A stretch of 7,179 bases of DNA from Candidatus Bipolaricaulota bacterium (lineage in GTDB: Bacteria; Bipolaricaulota; Bipolaricaulia; RBG-16-55-9). The translations under genes and the position numbers were made by a program. Under the pieces are notes generated by a model. It did not search any database. It saw only the letters and a program-made list of their open reading frames with translations, and was not told the origin of the DNA. The DNA is taken from contig JALUUA010000257.1 of the NCBI GenBank assembly GCA_027021605.1, positions 1 through 7,179 of the forward strand. The letters are read 5' to 3'. Positions 1-6,319 of this stretch are shown one piece after another; the first letter of the stretch is position 1, and every line of letters starts with the position of its first letter.

Positions 1-1301
1 TAGGCGAGCTTGGCGTCCAAGCCCCAGAAGGCGCCCGCAATTCGCAGCGAGTTTTGCGTCACGGGCTCGGAGAAGTCGCCGCCGGGGGGCGAGACGGCCC
101 CGATCACCGTAACGGAGCCGCCGCGCTCGTCTTCCGTACCCTCGAAGGGCTGCTTGCCCTCGGGGATCCCCTTCCCCAGGCACACGACTCGACCGCTGCG
201 CTCGTAGAACTCCGCGATGCGGCTGGCCAGATACGGCGGGTAGCCCTCCTCGCCGGGCATCTCCTCCAGGCGCCCGGAGATCTCGCGAAGCGCCTCGGCC
301 CACCGCGAGGTGGAGTCGGCCATCAGCGCCACGTCGTAGCCCATATCGCGGTAATATTCGGCCAGCGTGATCCCCGTGTAAATGGAGGTCTCACGGGCGG
401 CCACGGGCATGTTGCTCGTGTTGGCGATCAAGATGGTGCGGTGCATGAGGGGCGCGCCCGTGCGCGGGTCCTCGAGGTGGGGGAACTCCGTCAGCACCTC
501 CGTCATCTCGTTGCCCCGCTCGCCGCAGCCGATGTAGATCACGATGTCGGCGTCGGACCACTTGGCCAGGGACTGCTGGGTCACGGTCTTGCCCGAGCCG
601 AAGGGTCCGGGGATGATCGCGTTCCCCCCCTTGGGCACGGGGAAGAAGACGTCCAGAATCCGGGTCCCCGTGATCATCGGGACGTTGGTGGGGACCTTCC
701 GCCGGGCCGGACGGGGTTGCCGGATCGGCCACGTCTGCATCATGGTGAGCTCCGTCCCGTCCTCCAGGCGGGCGATGGCGTCCGCCACCGTGAAGTCCCC
801 CTCTTGAATCTCCGCAATGCGCCCCGAGATCCCGATGGGCACCAGGATGTAGTGCTTGATGGTGGGCGTCTCCTGGACCCAACCCAGAAAATCCCCCTCG
901 GAGACCTCGTCGCCGGGCTTGACCAGGGGCTGGAAGCCCCACTTCTTGTTCCGGGGGAGCGGGTCGCCCGTGGCCCCGCGCTCGATGAAGTTCCCCGTCT
1001 GGTCCCGGATGACCTCCAGGGGGCGCTGGATCCCGTCGTAGACGCTCCCCAACAGCCCGGGCCCCAGCTCGACCAGGAAGGGCTTCCCCTCGGAGCGGAC
1101 CGGCTCGCCCACGGTGAGCCCGTCCGTCTCTTCATACACTTGGATGGCGATCTCGTCGCCCCGCACTTCGATGACCTCGCCGATGAGCCCCATCTCGCCC
1201 ACCTCGACGAGGTCTCGGATCTTGATGCCTGTCATCCCCTTGGCCCGCACGACGGGTCCGGAGATGCGGGAGATCACGCCCTCAATCACCTTTCGCTCCA
1301 T
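1..1301 (-). CDS. atpA: V/A-type ATP synthase catalytic subunit A (partial, C-terminus off the left edge)
   Basis: Catalytic nucleotide-binding subunit of the V1/A1 head; three copies alternate with B and interconvert ATP hydrolysis or synthesis with rotation. Translating from the ATG at 1301 gives 433 codons plus two bases; family members are about 580-590 residues, so roughly the last 150 are outside the window. Visible in order: N-terminal beta-barrel (about 1-75), the A-specific 'bulge' region (about 110-190), the P-loop GPFGSGKT at residues 232-239 (bases about 585-608), and the GERGNEM motif with catalytic Glu261 and Arg262. The downstream segment DSTSRWAEALREISGRL and the SVTVIGAVSPPGGDFSEPV segment are also present. 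From memory, the P-loop Lys238 and Glu261/Arg262 numbers match Enterococcus hirae NtpA, so there is no indel before them. The F stop codon lies 2 nt upstream (TGA-gc-ATG) and the GGGAGG-type ribosome site lies inside the end of F, indicating translational coupling. Identity is essentially certain. Confidence 0.97.
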   Translation of the reverse strand, partial: MERKVIEGVISRISGPVVRAKGMTGIKIRDLVEVGEMGLIGEVIEVRGDEIAIQVYEETDGLTVGEPVRSEGKPFLVELGPGLLGSVYDGIQRPLEVIRDQTGNFIERGATGDPLPRNKKWGFQPLVKPGDEVSEGDFLGWVQETPTIKHYILVPIGISGRIAEIQEGDFTVADAIARLEDGTELTMMQTWPIRQPRPARRKVPTNVPMITGTRILDVFFPVPKGGNAIIPGPFGSGKTVTQQSLAKWSDADIVIYIGCGERGNEMTEVLTEFPHLEDPRTGAPLMHRTILIANTSNMPVAARETSIYTGITLAEYYRDMGYDVALMADSTSRWAEALREISGRLEEMPGEEGYPPYLASRIAEFYERSGRVVCLGKGIPEGKQPFEGTEDERGGSVTVIGAVSPPGGDFSEPVTQNSLRIAGAFWGLDAKLA

Positions 1302-1303
1302 GC

Positions 1304-1627
1304 TCAGCTTCCCTCCCCTTCGGATTCGCCTTCCACGTGGATCTTCTGTCCCAGGTAGCGCATCGTCAGCTCGTCGATGTAGGACTGCTCGCGCTTTACG
1401 AGCTCGGAGGGGTAGGAGGCGACCATCGGCCAGCCCGCCCGCTCGAACGCCTCCTCAAACGGGCCCATGAAGCGCTCGTCCACGAGCACGATGGCCACGT
1501 CCTCCCTCTCCCGGATGCGCTGAATCACCTCGTCGATCCGGCTCTCGTCCTCCAGCTCCAAGACGGGAATCCCGGCCAGGCGGAACCCGTCGGCCATGTC
1601 GCTTGCAGCCACCACCAGCGGCTTCAT
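1304..1627 (-). CDS. atpF: V/A-type ATP synthase subunit F
   Basis: Central-shaft subunit that, in this family, sits with D beneath the catalytic head and can change conformation to modulate ATP hydrolysis. The 107-residue product has the normal length and fold pattern: a short beta strand (about residues 3-8), the DxxxGFRLAG motif (10-19), helix 30-41, a hydrophobic strand AIVLV (45-49), and WPMVASYPS (66-74). These are the alternating strands and helices of the Rossmann-like N-domain. A charged C-terminal helix with an acidic Gly/Glu/Ser tail follows. The start at 1627 follows the C stop by 25 nt, with purine-rich AGGGAGGGG in the gap although somewhat far from the ATG. The stop overlaps the ribosome-binding context of subunit A. 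Position between C and A matches the canonical operon order. Confidence 0.93.
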   Translation of the reverse strand: MKPLVVAASDMADGFRLAGIPVLELEDESRIDEVIQRIREREDVAIVLVDERFMGPFEEAFERAGWPMVASYPSELVKREQSYIDELTMRYLGQKIHVEGESEGEGS

Positions 1628-1652
1628 CTCCGTCCTCGCCCCTCCCTTGGGA

Positions 1653-2744
1653 TCACGAAGCTCCCGCTGTGGCCCCGGCCGCGGCCCGCTCGGGCATCAC
1701 GCCCGGGACCCAGATGAGCTGATCCTCGATGGCCTGTCGCGAGGCCCCGCGCTCGATCCCCGAGGCGATCACCCGCAAGTTGGTCACCTCGACGTTCACG
1801 CGCCAGATGTAGGCGGCCACGGGCTGGATGTCGAAGAACCGCCCGGGATCGATGCGGCAGTTCTGATTATATAGCCACGCCTCCAGGCGCTCTTGCAGCT
1901 CCCCGGCGGTGATCGTCTCGTCGAACTCGCCCAGCGCCCGGGCGTAGGGGGTCTCCTGCAGCCTCCTGAGGAAGGCCGCCTTGTCCAAGCTGCTCAGCAG
2001 CTCCCGCATCAGGGGCTCCTTGATCCGCTCGCCCCCCGGCAGGATGTATTGAAACTTCTCCTCCGCCTCCACCCCGGCCTCCACCACGCGCAGGGCGTAC
2101 ACCAAGTTGAGGACGTCCACCTCGACGCCGAGCATCTTGCGGACGATCTCGGCGCTCTCGCTCGTCATCTCCCGCAAAGTGCGGCGGGCGCTCCCGAAGT
2201 AGAAGGCGTCGAGCGCACTCTCGAGGCGGGCGAGGCGGCGGGTCGCCTCGTAGTCGGGCAGCGCCTCCGCCAGCGGCTTGTAAAAGCGATTCCCCACCGC
2301 GAGCAAATAATCCACCACGGCGGCAATTCCCTCGCGCTTGAGCAGTTCTTGATAGAAGGCCGTCGGGTAGAGGAGGGTGGGGAAGAGGCTGCGGGCCGTC
2401 TCCTCCGGGTCGACGCCCGCGTGGAAGCCCCGTAAAACGGTCTTCAAGTTGAAGACCTCGAAGCGCTCCAACAGGATGCGGATGAGGGTGTCGGCCTCGC
2501 CGACGGCCATGTCCGCCAGGTGCCGAAAGACCCGCTGGGTGTGCTGGGTGAGCGCGTCCTCCACGAGCGGGTAGCCCGCGAACTCCACGGAGCTTCGCTC
2601 GATCTCGGGGCCGTAGTCCGTCTCGGCCAGCGCGGCGATAAACTCCTCCAGATCTTTCAGCCCCAAGAGCTGGGCGAACTGCTCCGGCTTGAGGAGCTTC
2701 GCCTTCAGGTGCCGCAGCCGCGCGTTTAGGTATTCGTAGCTCAT
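1653..2744 (-). CDS. atpC: V/A-type ATP synthase subunit C (d-type, shaft-to-ring connector)
   Basis: Funnel-shaped subunit, homologous to eukaryotic subunit d, that caps the K ring and receives the D/F shaft. The 363-residue product starts MSYEYLNARLRHLKAKLL, a family-typical N-terminus. It continues as an all-helical protein with the repeated three-lobe pattern. The C-terminal signature region is at residues about 308-336 (PVAAYIWRVNVEVTNLRVIA), where E319, N322 and R324 fit the conserved E..NLR motif. An Ala/Gly-rich tail (about 350-363) extends past the usual end and is probably disordered; from memory Thermus C is about 323 residues. The gap after E is 28 nt and I see no strong Shine-Dalgarno before the ATG at 2744, so translation may depend on coupling from E. 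No frameshift is seen. Confidence 0.93.
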   Translation of the reverse strand: MSYEYLNARLRHLKAKLLKPEQFAQLLGLKDLEEFIAALAETDYGPEIERSSVEFAGYPLVEDALTQHTQRVFRHLADMAVGEADTLIRILLERFEVFNLKTVLRGFHAGVDPEETARSLFPTLLYPTAFYQELLKREGIAAVVDYLLAVGNRFYKPLAEALPDYEATRRLARLESALDAFYFGSARRTLREMTSESAEIVRKMLGVEVDVLNLVYALRVVEAGVEAEEKFQYILPGGERIKEPLMRELLSSLDKAAFLRRLQETPYARALGEFDETITAGELQERLEAWLYNQNCRIDPGRFFDIQPVAAYIWRVNVEVTNLRVIASGIERGASRQAIEDQLIWVPGVMPERAAAGATAGAS

Positions 2745-2772
2745 CGTTCGGGACCCAGGATCAGGCTCAGGG

Positions 2773-3372
2773 TTAAGCCACCGCGGCCTGGGTCTTGGGG
2801 GCCGCCTCGCCGAAGAGCTCGCGGCTCAGCGCCGCGCGGTGGATCTCCCGCAGCTTCTGGATCCGGGTCTCGAGGCGGTTGTCCACCAGGAGGTCGCCGC
2901 GCTCGTTCGTGGCCAGGAAGCCCCCCAGCGTCTTGATCGAGCCGCCGATCTTGTGGTCCTTTCCCTTGATCAGGCTTTTCACCACTTTCTCGTCCCGGGG
3001 GTCGACGTGGAGCACGAGCGGCCCGCCGATCTCCTCCTCGGCCTCCTTCAAACAGCGCGTAAGGAACGCCTTGTAGCGCTTGGCGTCCTCGCGGAGCTTC
3101 TCGGCTTCCTCTTGGAGCCGGCGGAAGAGCTGCTCGCCCGCCTCGCTCTTGGCCTTGAGGACCACCTCGCGGGCCCGGGCCCGCGCCCGGCTCAAGATCA
3201 AGCGCTTTTCGCCTTCGATCTCCGAGTCAGCGCGCTTGAGGGCCTCCTCCCGCCGGCGGGAGAGCTCCTCCTCGGCGGCCTGGAGGCGCCTTTGGGCCTC
3301 CTCCTCGGCCTCCCGGAGGACCGCCTGGACCCGCTCCTCGCCCTCGCGTCGGATCTTCTCCAAAAGCTCCAT
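2773..3372 (-). CDS. atpE: V/A-type ATP synthase subunit E (peripheral stalk)
   Basis: Peripheral-stalk subunit that pairs with H/G to form the stator linking the head to subunit I. The 199-residue product has an N-terminal coiled coil (about 1-105) very rich in Glu, Arg, Ala and Leu. A globular C-terminal domain (about 115-187) follows that packs on B in known structures. That domain contains the family signature GGF at 150-152, then a short turn and VDNRLETR at 163-170, equivalent to the usual GG...D...vDNtlesrl pattern. The last dozen residues are an Ala-rich tail. The start at 3372 has AAGGA only 2 nt upstream of the ATG (AAGAAGGACG-ATG), 24 nt after the K stop. The high-scoring reading frames on the opposite strand are side effects of GC-biased, GAG-rich coiled-coil codons. 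Confidence 0.93.
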   Translation of the reverse strand: MELLEKIRREGEERVQAVLREAEEEAQRRLQAAEEELSRRREEALKRADSEIEGEKRLILSRARARAREVVLKAKSEAGEQLFRRLQEEAEKLREDAKRYKAFLTRCLKEAEEEIGGPLVLHVDPRDEKVVKSLIKGKDHKIGGSIKTLGGFLATNERGDLLVDNRLETRIQKLREIHRAALSRELFGEAAPKTQAAVA

Positions 3373-3396
3373 CGTCCTTCTTCTCTTCTCTGTCTC

Positions 3397-3726
3397 TTAC
3401 AGCAAGAAGATGACCACGAAGCCGAAGATCACGAGCGTCTCCGGGATGGCGATGAAGATCAATCCCCACACCAGGTTGGCCCGGTCCTCGGCGATCGCGC
3501 CCAGGGCCGCCGCCCCGATGCGGGACTGGGCCAGACCCGTTCCGATGGCGCCGCCCAGGAACGCCAACCCGGCGCCCACGGCCCGGATCCCCTGGGCCAA
3601 CGGATCCGCGGCCCCGGCGGCCTCGTCCTCCGCCGCCGAAGCGGCCAGGCCCCACAGGAGGAGCCCCAGCACCGCGACATTGAAGATCAGCACCGCCTTG
3701 GCCAGCTTGTTGAGCTTGAAGTTCAT
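3397..3726 (-). CDS. atpK: V/A-type ATP synthase subunit K (c-ring proteolipid)
   Basis: Rotor-ring proteolipid that carries the translocated ion. The 109-residue product has an N-terminal hydrophobic segment (about 9-30) ending in AASAA-ED, like a cleavable signal peptide, and then a single hairpin. The first ring helix spans about 46-70 (GAIGTGLAQSRIG), the polar cytoplasmic loop is AIAEDRAN (77-84), and the second helix spans about 87-109. The ion-binding glutamate is E96 in IPETLVIFGF, codon 3439-3441. Q67 (codon 3526-3528) in the first helix and T97 next to the glutamate are residues that ligate Na+ in some rings. From memory, Thermus subunit L has the same leader-plus-hairpin layout and nearly the same PETLVIFG motif, unlike the two-hairpin NtpK of Enterococcus. 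AAAGGAG precedes the ATG with 9 nt spacing, a strong ribosome site suited to a subunit needed in many copies. Confidence 0.95.
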   Translation of the reverse strand: MNFKLNKLAKAVLIFNVAVLGLLLWGLAASAAEDEAAGAADPLAQGIRAVGAGLAFLGGAIGTGLAQSRIGAAALGAIAEDRANLVWGLIFIAIPETLVIFGFVVIFLL

Positions 3727-3793
3727 CGTCTCGTCTCACGCTCCTTTGCGTTTGCGATGGTCTTTTGCGATTCGTTTCGCTTGGTTTGAATGC
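3727..3793 (-). repeat. I-K intercistronic spacer sharing blocks with the H-I spacer
   Basis: This 67-bp gap between the I stop and the K start is A-rich on the coding strand, with loosely repeated AAGCG/AAACG/AATCG/AAACGC units, and ends in the AAAGGAG ribosome site. On the plus strand, atcgtctcgtc (3725-3735, including two bases of the K start codon) and tggtctttt-gc (3758-3768) recur in the H-I spacer at 5725-5735 and 5752-5761. Both blocks are in the same order and orientation in the two spacers. The identity is seen directly; any shared origin or role is inference. Confidence 0.5.
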
Positions 3794-5707
3794 TTATTCC
3801 TCCCGAAGCGGTACGCCCGCGCGCTCGCGGAACGGCTCGTACGCCCGCCCGCCCGCCTCGTAGAACTTCTGGAAGAACTCCACCAGGTGCAACCGCGCGG
3901 ACTGAATGGTGGACTCGAAGGCGTCGAGCACCAAGTGGGCCGCGTGGAGGGCAATCCCCACCAGCACGCCCAACACGATGTTCCCCACGGCCCCGGCGGC
4001 CTCGTTGGCCAGCTCCGCCAGCACCACCGCCGCAAGTCCGAAGCCCATGATCCGGGCGTACGAGATCACGTGGCCCACGTACGTGAACACTTCCAGTAGC
4101 CCGATAAAGCCCTCCCCGTAGAGGAGCATCACCAGGGCCGCGGCCAGGAGGGCAAACCCCGGCGTGCGCAGCGCCTCGGGGAGGACGCCCGAGAGCGTCC
4201 CCACCACGACCCCGATGGCGAGCAGCACGAAGATCCCGCCCAGCTTGGCGGCGAAGTGCTTCGTGCTGCGCTCGCGCAGCGCGTTGATCGCCCCGAGCGC
4301 GAACCCGAGGACGACTTGGACCGCCCCCAGGGCGACCGCGAACAGCAGGAACGAGGTCGCGGCCTTAAGCCGTGGGAAGTGGGGCCAGGGCATCACGAAC
4401 CCGAAGAACTCGCCGAAGACCAAGCCGAAGAGCACGGCCATCGCCGAGGCGTGGGTGGCGATGGTAAGCCCGTGCCGGAGCACCTCGCTCTTGTGCCCCC
4501 ACTTGCGCTTGGCCCACAGGACGATCGTCAAGAGCGCCAAGCCGTACCCGAAGTCCCCCACGATCAGCCCGAAGAAGGTGGGGAAAAACAGGCTCACGAA
4601 CGGCGTGGGGTCCACAGACCCGTACTTGGGCAGGCCCATCAGCTCGAGGAAGAGCTGGTAGGGCCGCACCCACGGCGGGTTCTGGAACGCGACGGGGACC
4701 TCCTCGTGGGAGGTGGGCTGCGGGTCCTCGTTGATCACGATCCCCGGGAACTCCCGGGAGAGAGCCTCGCGGAAGCGGGGCAGCTCGTCGGCGGGGACCC
4801 ACCCCGTCACCAGCAGCGAGAAGTCCGTGTACCCAAATCTCAAAGCCGCATCGAGCTGGGCGAGGCGGTTCTCCAACGCGGCGGTGAGGGGGAGGAGCTT
4901 CCCGATGTGCTCGGCGGCCAGCGCCCGAAGCTCGGCCTCGAGGGCCTCCAGGCGCCGGGGCAGGGTCGTCTCCTCGGACTTGAGCTGGGCGATCGCCTCT
5001 TGGAAGCTGCCCTCGACGTGCGGCGGGAACGCCAGGGGCCGCAGCCCCTTGGCTTCCAGATACTCGCGGACGGCCTCGGCGTAGTCGGGCTCGACGCTCA
5101 CGATCACCAGAACCCGGCCCTCGCTCAGCTCCCTCTGTGCGAGGTGATAGCGCCCCGCAAGGGTCCGTTGGAGGGTCTCCTCGATCTGGGTCAGGAGCCC
5201 GCGGTCGCGGGTCTCCCCCACGAGCGCGAGGACCTCTCGGCCCTCGGTGGGGAGATCCCGCAGCAGCTCCTCGGCGGCGTGGACGATCTCGCGGAAGCGC
5301 TCGACGGCCGCCAGGCGATCCCGCAGGCTCCGGCGCTCGGAGACGAGCGCCCGCAGCCGCCCCTCCAACCCCTCGATCTCCCCGCGAAACGCCTCGGAGA
5401 GCTCCTCGACCTCGGGGGCCGGGGTCGGGGTCGAGGTCCCGGGTGCAGGGGCGTGCGCCGTTGCGGCAGCCTGGACGAGCTTGGGGTCCACCTCTTGGAA
5501 GAGGTCGAGGACCCCGCGGGCCTTGATGAGGAGGTTTTCCACCTCGCGCCGCTGCTCGGCCAGCTCCCCCTCGATGCGGGGCTCGGCCTCGCCCGCCGGG
5601 GGGGCCTCCTCGATGTGGAGCACCCCCAGCCGCTGCAGCGCCCGGATCAGCGCCTCCTGCTGCGCCCGGGTGTACAGCACGTACACCCGCTTCATCTTGC
5701 GGATCAT
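3794..5707 (-). CDS. atpI: V/A-type ATP synthase subunit I (stator a-subunit homologue)
   Basis: Membrane stator subunit that forms the two ion half-channels and anchors the peripheral stalks. The 637-residue product has a soluble N-terminal arm (about 1-345) of coiled coils and small alpha/beta lobes, then a membrane domain of about eight helices starting near residue 368 (TPFVSLFFPTFFGLIVGDFG). The essential arginine is R552 in SYARIMGFG (codon 4052-4054), with a second, R605, in SARLHLVEFF. E539 lies 13 residues before R552 and E617 lies 12 after R605. From memory these are the spacings of Thermus E550/R563 and R622/E634. A Pro/Thr/Ala-rich insert at residues 80-99 looks like a flexible linker in the arm. 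The ATG at 5707 has no clear ribosome site and Met5 (5695) is an alternative start. The gene follows H/G by 74 nt. Confidence 0.96.
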   Translation of the reverse strand: MIRKMKRVYVLYTRAQQEALIRALQRLGVLHIEEAPPAGEAEPRIEGELAEQRREVENLLIKARGVLDLFQEVDPKLVQAAATAHAPAPGTSTPTPAPEVEELSEAFRGEIEGLEGRLRALVSERRSLRDRLAAVERFREIVHAAEELLRDLPTEGREVLALVGETRDRGLLTQIEETLQRTLAGRYHLAQRELSEGRVLVIVSVEPDYAEAVREYLEAKGLRPLAFPPHVEGSFQEAIAQLKSEETTLPRRLEALEAELRALAAEHIGKLLPLTAALENRLAQLDAALRFGYTDFSLLVTGWVPADELPRFREALSREFPGIVINEDPQPTSHEEVPVAFQNPPWVRPYQLFLELMGLPKYGSVDPTPFVSLFFPTFFGLIVGDFGYGLALLTIVLWAKRKWGHKSEVLRHGLTIATHASAMAVLFGLVFGEFFGFVMPWPHFPRLKAATSFLLFAVALGAVQVVLGFALGAINALRERSTKHFAAKLGGIFVLLAIGVVVGTLSGVLPEALRTPGFALLAAALVMLLYGEGFIGLLEVFTYVGHVISYARIMGFGLAAVVLAELANEAAGAVGNIVLGVLVGIALHAAHLVLDAFESTIQSARLHLVEFFQKFYEAGGRAYEPFRERAGVPLREE

Positions 5708-5781
5708 CGCGGTGTTATGCGCCTATCGTCTCGTCGGTCCTCGTGTCCCCGTGGTCTTTGCTGGCCTTTACGCTTACGCTT
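5708..5781 (-). repeat. H-I intercistronic spacer with short AAGCGTA repeats
   Basis: This 74-bp gap between the H/G stop and the I start opens, on the coding strand, with an imperfect tandem of AAGCGTA units that runs on from the last codons of H/G (about 5767-5790). It then carries GCAAAGACCA and GACGAGACGAT, which recur in the I-K spacer. In the I-K spacer, GACGAGACGATG includes the K start codon; here the equivalent triplet is ATA and the real I start lies 18 nt further on. No terminator-like hairpin with a U tract is visible, so readthrough into I is expected. Confidence 0.45.
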
Positions 5782-6150
5782 TTACGCTTTGGAGGCGAAG
5801 AGCTCTCCTCGAAAGCGCTCGACGAGCTCCTCGAGGTGGGCCTCCGCCTTGCGGCGGATGGCCTCGGCCTCCTTCTCGGCCTGGTCGAGGAGCTTTTGGG
5901 CTTCCGCCTCGGCCTCCTTCAGCGCCTGAGCCCTCTTTTTCTCAATCTCCTCCCGCGTCTGCTCCTCCACCTCGGCGCGCTTTCGGGCGATCTCCTGCTC
6001 GACCTCGGCGAGGCGCTGTTCGGCCTGCCGGCGCGCCTCGGCCAACTTTTGTTCGATCTCGCGCTCCACCTCGCGGACCGCGACCAGCTCCCGAAAGCGC
6101 TCCTCGGGGCTGAGCTGCCGGGTGTCCTCCGTCGCGTGCGCGTGTGCCAT
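5782..6150 (-). CDS. atpH: V/A-type ATP synthase subunit H/G (peripheral-stalk coiled coil)
   Basis: First gene of the operon. Its product pairs with subunit E in the peripheral stalk; it is named H in archaea and G in Thermus. The 122-residue product has a short polar N-terminus (about 1-15, His/Ala/Thr-rich) and then an almost unbroken charged helix (about 16-115). The helix is dominated by Glu, Arg, Ala, Lys and Gln in heptad- or hendecad-like spacing, with no membrane segment. Length and composition fit the family, but sequence alone would only say 'coiled coil'; the position directly before I in an otherwise canonical order makes the call. The ATG at 6150 has GGGAGG at 6162-6167 with 11 nt spacing, slightly long. 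Upstream in-frame codons offer only ATA or ATT, so this start is preferred. Confidence 0.88.
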   Translation of the reverse strand: MAHAHATEDTRQLSPEERFRELVAVREVEREIEQKLAEARRQAEQRLAEVEQEIARKRAEVEEQTREEIEKKRAQALKEAEAEAQKLLDQAEKEAEAIRRKAEAHLEELVERFRGELFASKA

Positions 6151-6159
6151 CGGGTCTAT

Positions 6160-6204
6160 GGCCTCCCGGGCCTCAATAATTAAACCCCTTCGGAGAAGAG
6201 GCCC
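6160..6204 (-). promoter_or_regulatory. Leader of the ATPase operon with competing inverted repeats at the ribosome site
   Basis: Plus-strand ggcctc occurs twice (6160-6165 and 6169-6174) and its complement gaggcc once (6198-6203; the 7-bp pairing is gggcctc 6168-6174 with gaggccc 6198-6204). In the minus-strand transcript the upstream GGGCCTC could pair either with the nearer GAGGCCC, leaving the ribosome site free, or with the GAGGCC that includes the Shine-Dalgarno at 6162-6167, hiding it. A small CTTC/GAAG hairpin lies in between. The repeats are seen directly; the regulatory role is inference. Confidence 0.4.
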
Positions 6205-6233
6205 TCATGCAGTTAGGGATTGGGTGTTGCCCC

Positions 6234-6262
6234 ACTATAGCAAATGGCGCGTCCTTCGGCAA
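6234..6262 (-). promoter_or_regulatory. Predicted sigma70-type promoter of the ATPase operon
   Basis: On the minus strand, -35 TTGCCG (6257-6262, 4 of 6 consensus bases) and extended -10 TGC-TATAGT (hexamer 6234-6239, 5 of 6) are separated by exactly 17 bp. Transcription would start near 6227, giving an untranslated leader of about 77 nt before the H/G ATG. This is the only good promoter-like element found on the operon side of the intergenic region. If the organism is archaeal this reading is wrong and a TATA-box analysis would apply. Confidence 0.5.
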
Positions 6263-6306
6263 ACGGCCCGCGGTCGGGGTCCCCCCCGCTGCGCTTGGGG
6301 TATCAT

Positions 6307-6312
6307 AGGGAG
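6307..6312 (+). promoter_or_regulatory. Ribosome-binding site of the Clp1-like kinase gene
   Basis: AGGGAG lies 7 nt upstream of the ATG at 6320, standard Shine-Dalgarno spacing. It decides the start: the translated product from this ATG reaches the P-loop at residue 31, a normal distance for compact single-domain family members. No in-frame ATG, GTG or TTG close upstream has comparable support. Confidence 0.65.
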
Positions 6313-6319
6313 CACACCC

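Noticed and set aside
54..1358. 434-codon plus-strand open frame opposite subunit A
   Set aside because: It is antisense to a gene with complete family motifs, is Gly/Asp/His/Leu-rich with no recognisable domain, and arises from GC-biased codons lacking stops in the reverse frame.
2839..3789. 316-codon plus-strand frame opposite subunits E and K
   Set aside because: It crosses two well-supported minus-strand genes and their spacer, with Leu-rich content explained by GAG codons on the coding strand.
4256..5929. 557-codon plus-strand open frame opposite subunit I
   Set aside because: It spans the subunit I N-terminal arm, the H-I spacer and part of H/G on the other strand. Low-complexity composition and no domain pattern mark it as a reverse-frame shadow.
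5743..6183. Leucine-rich plus-strand frame that resembles a membrane protein
   Set aside because: The leucines are CTC and CTT codons, the complements of the GAG and AAG codons of the H/G coiled coil. This is a known artefact of charged coiled-coil genes.
6276..6300. G/C-run inverted repeats (ggggtcccc and cccc...gggg) as a terminator
   Set aside because: No T tract follows on either strand and no gene ends there; simple G/C runs are expected at this composition.
6301..6306. TATCAT as the -10 box of the kinase gene
   Set aside because: Five of six bases match, but there is no -35 match 16-18 bp upstream (the region is G/C runs), and the resulting start would cut into the Shine-Dalgarno.
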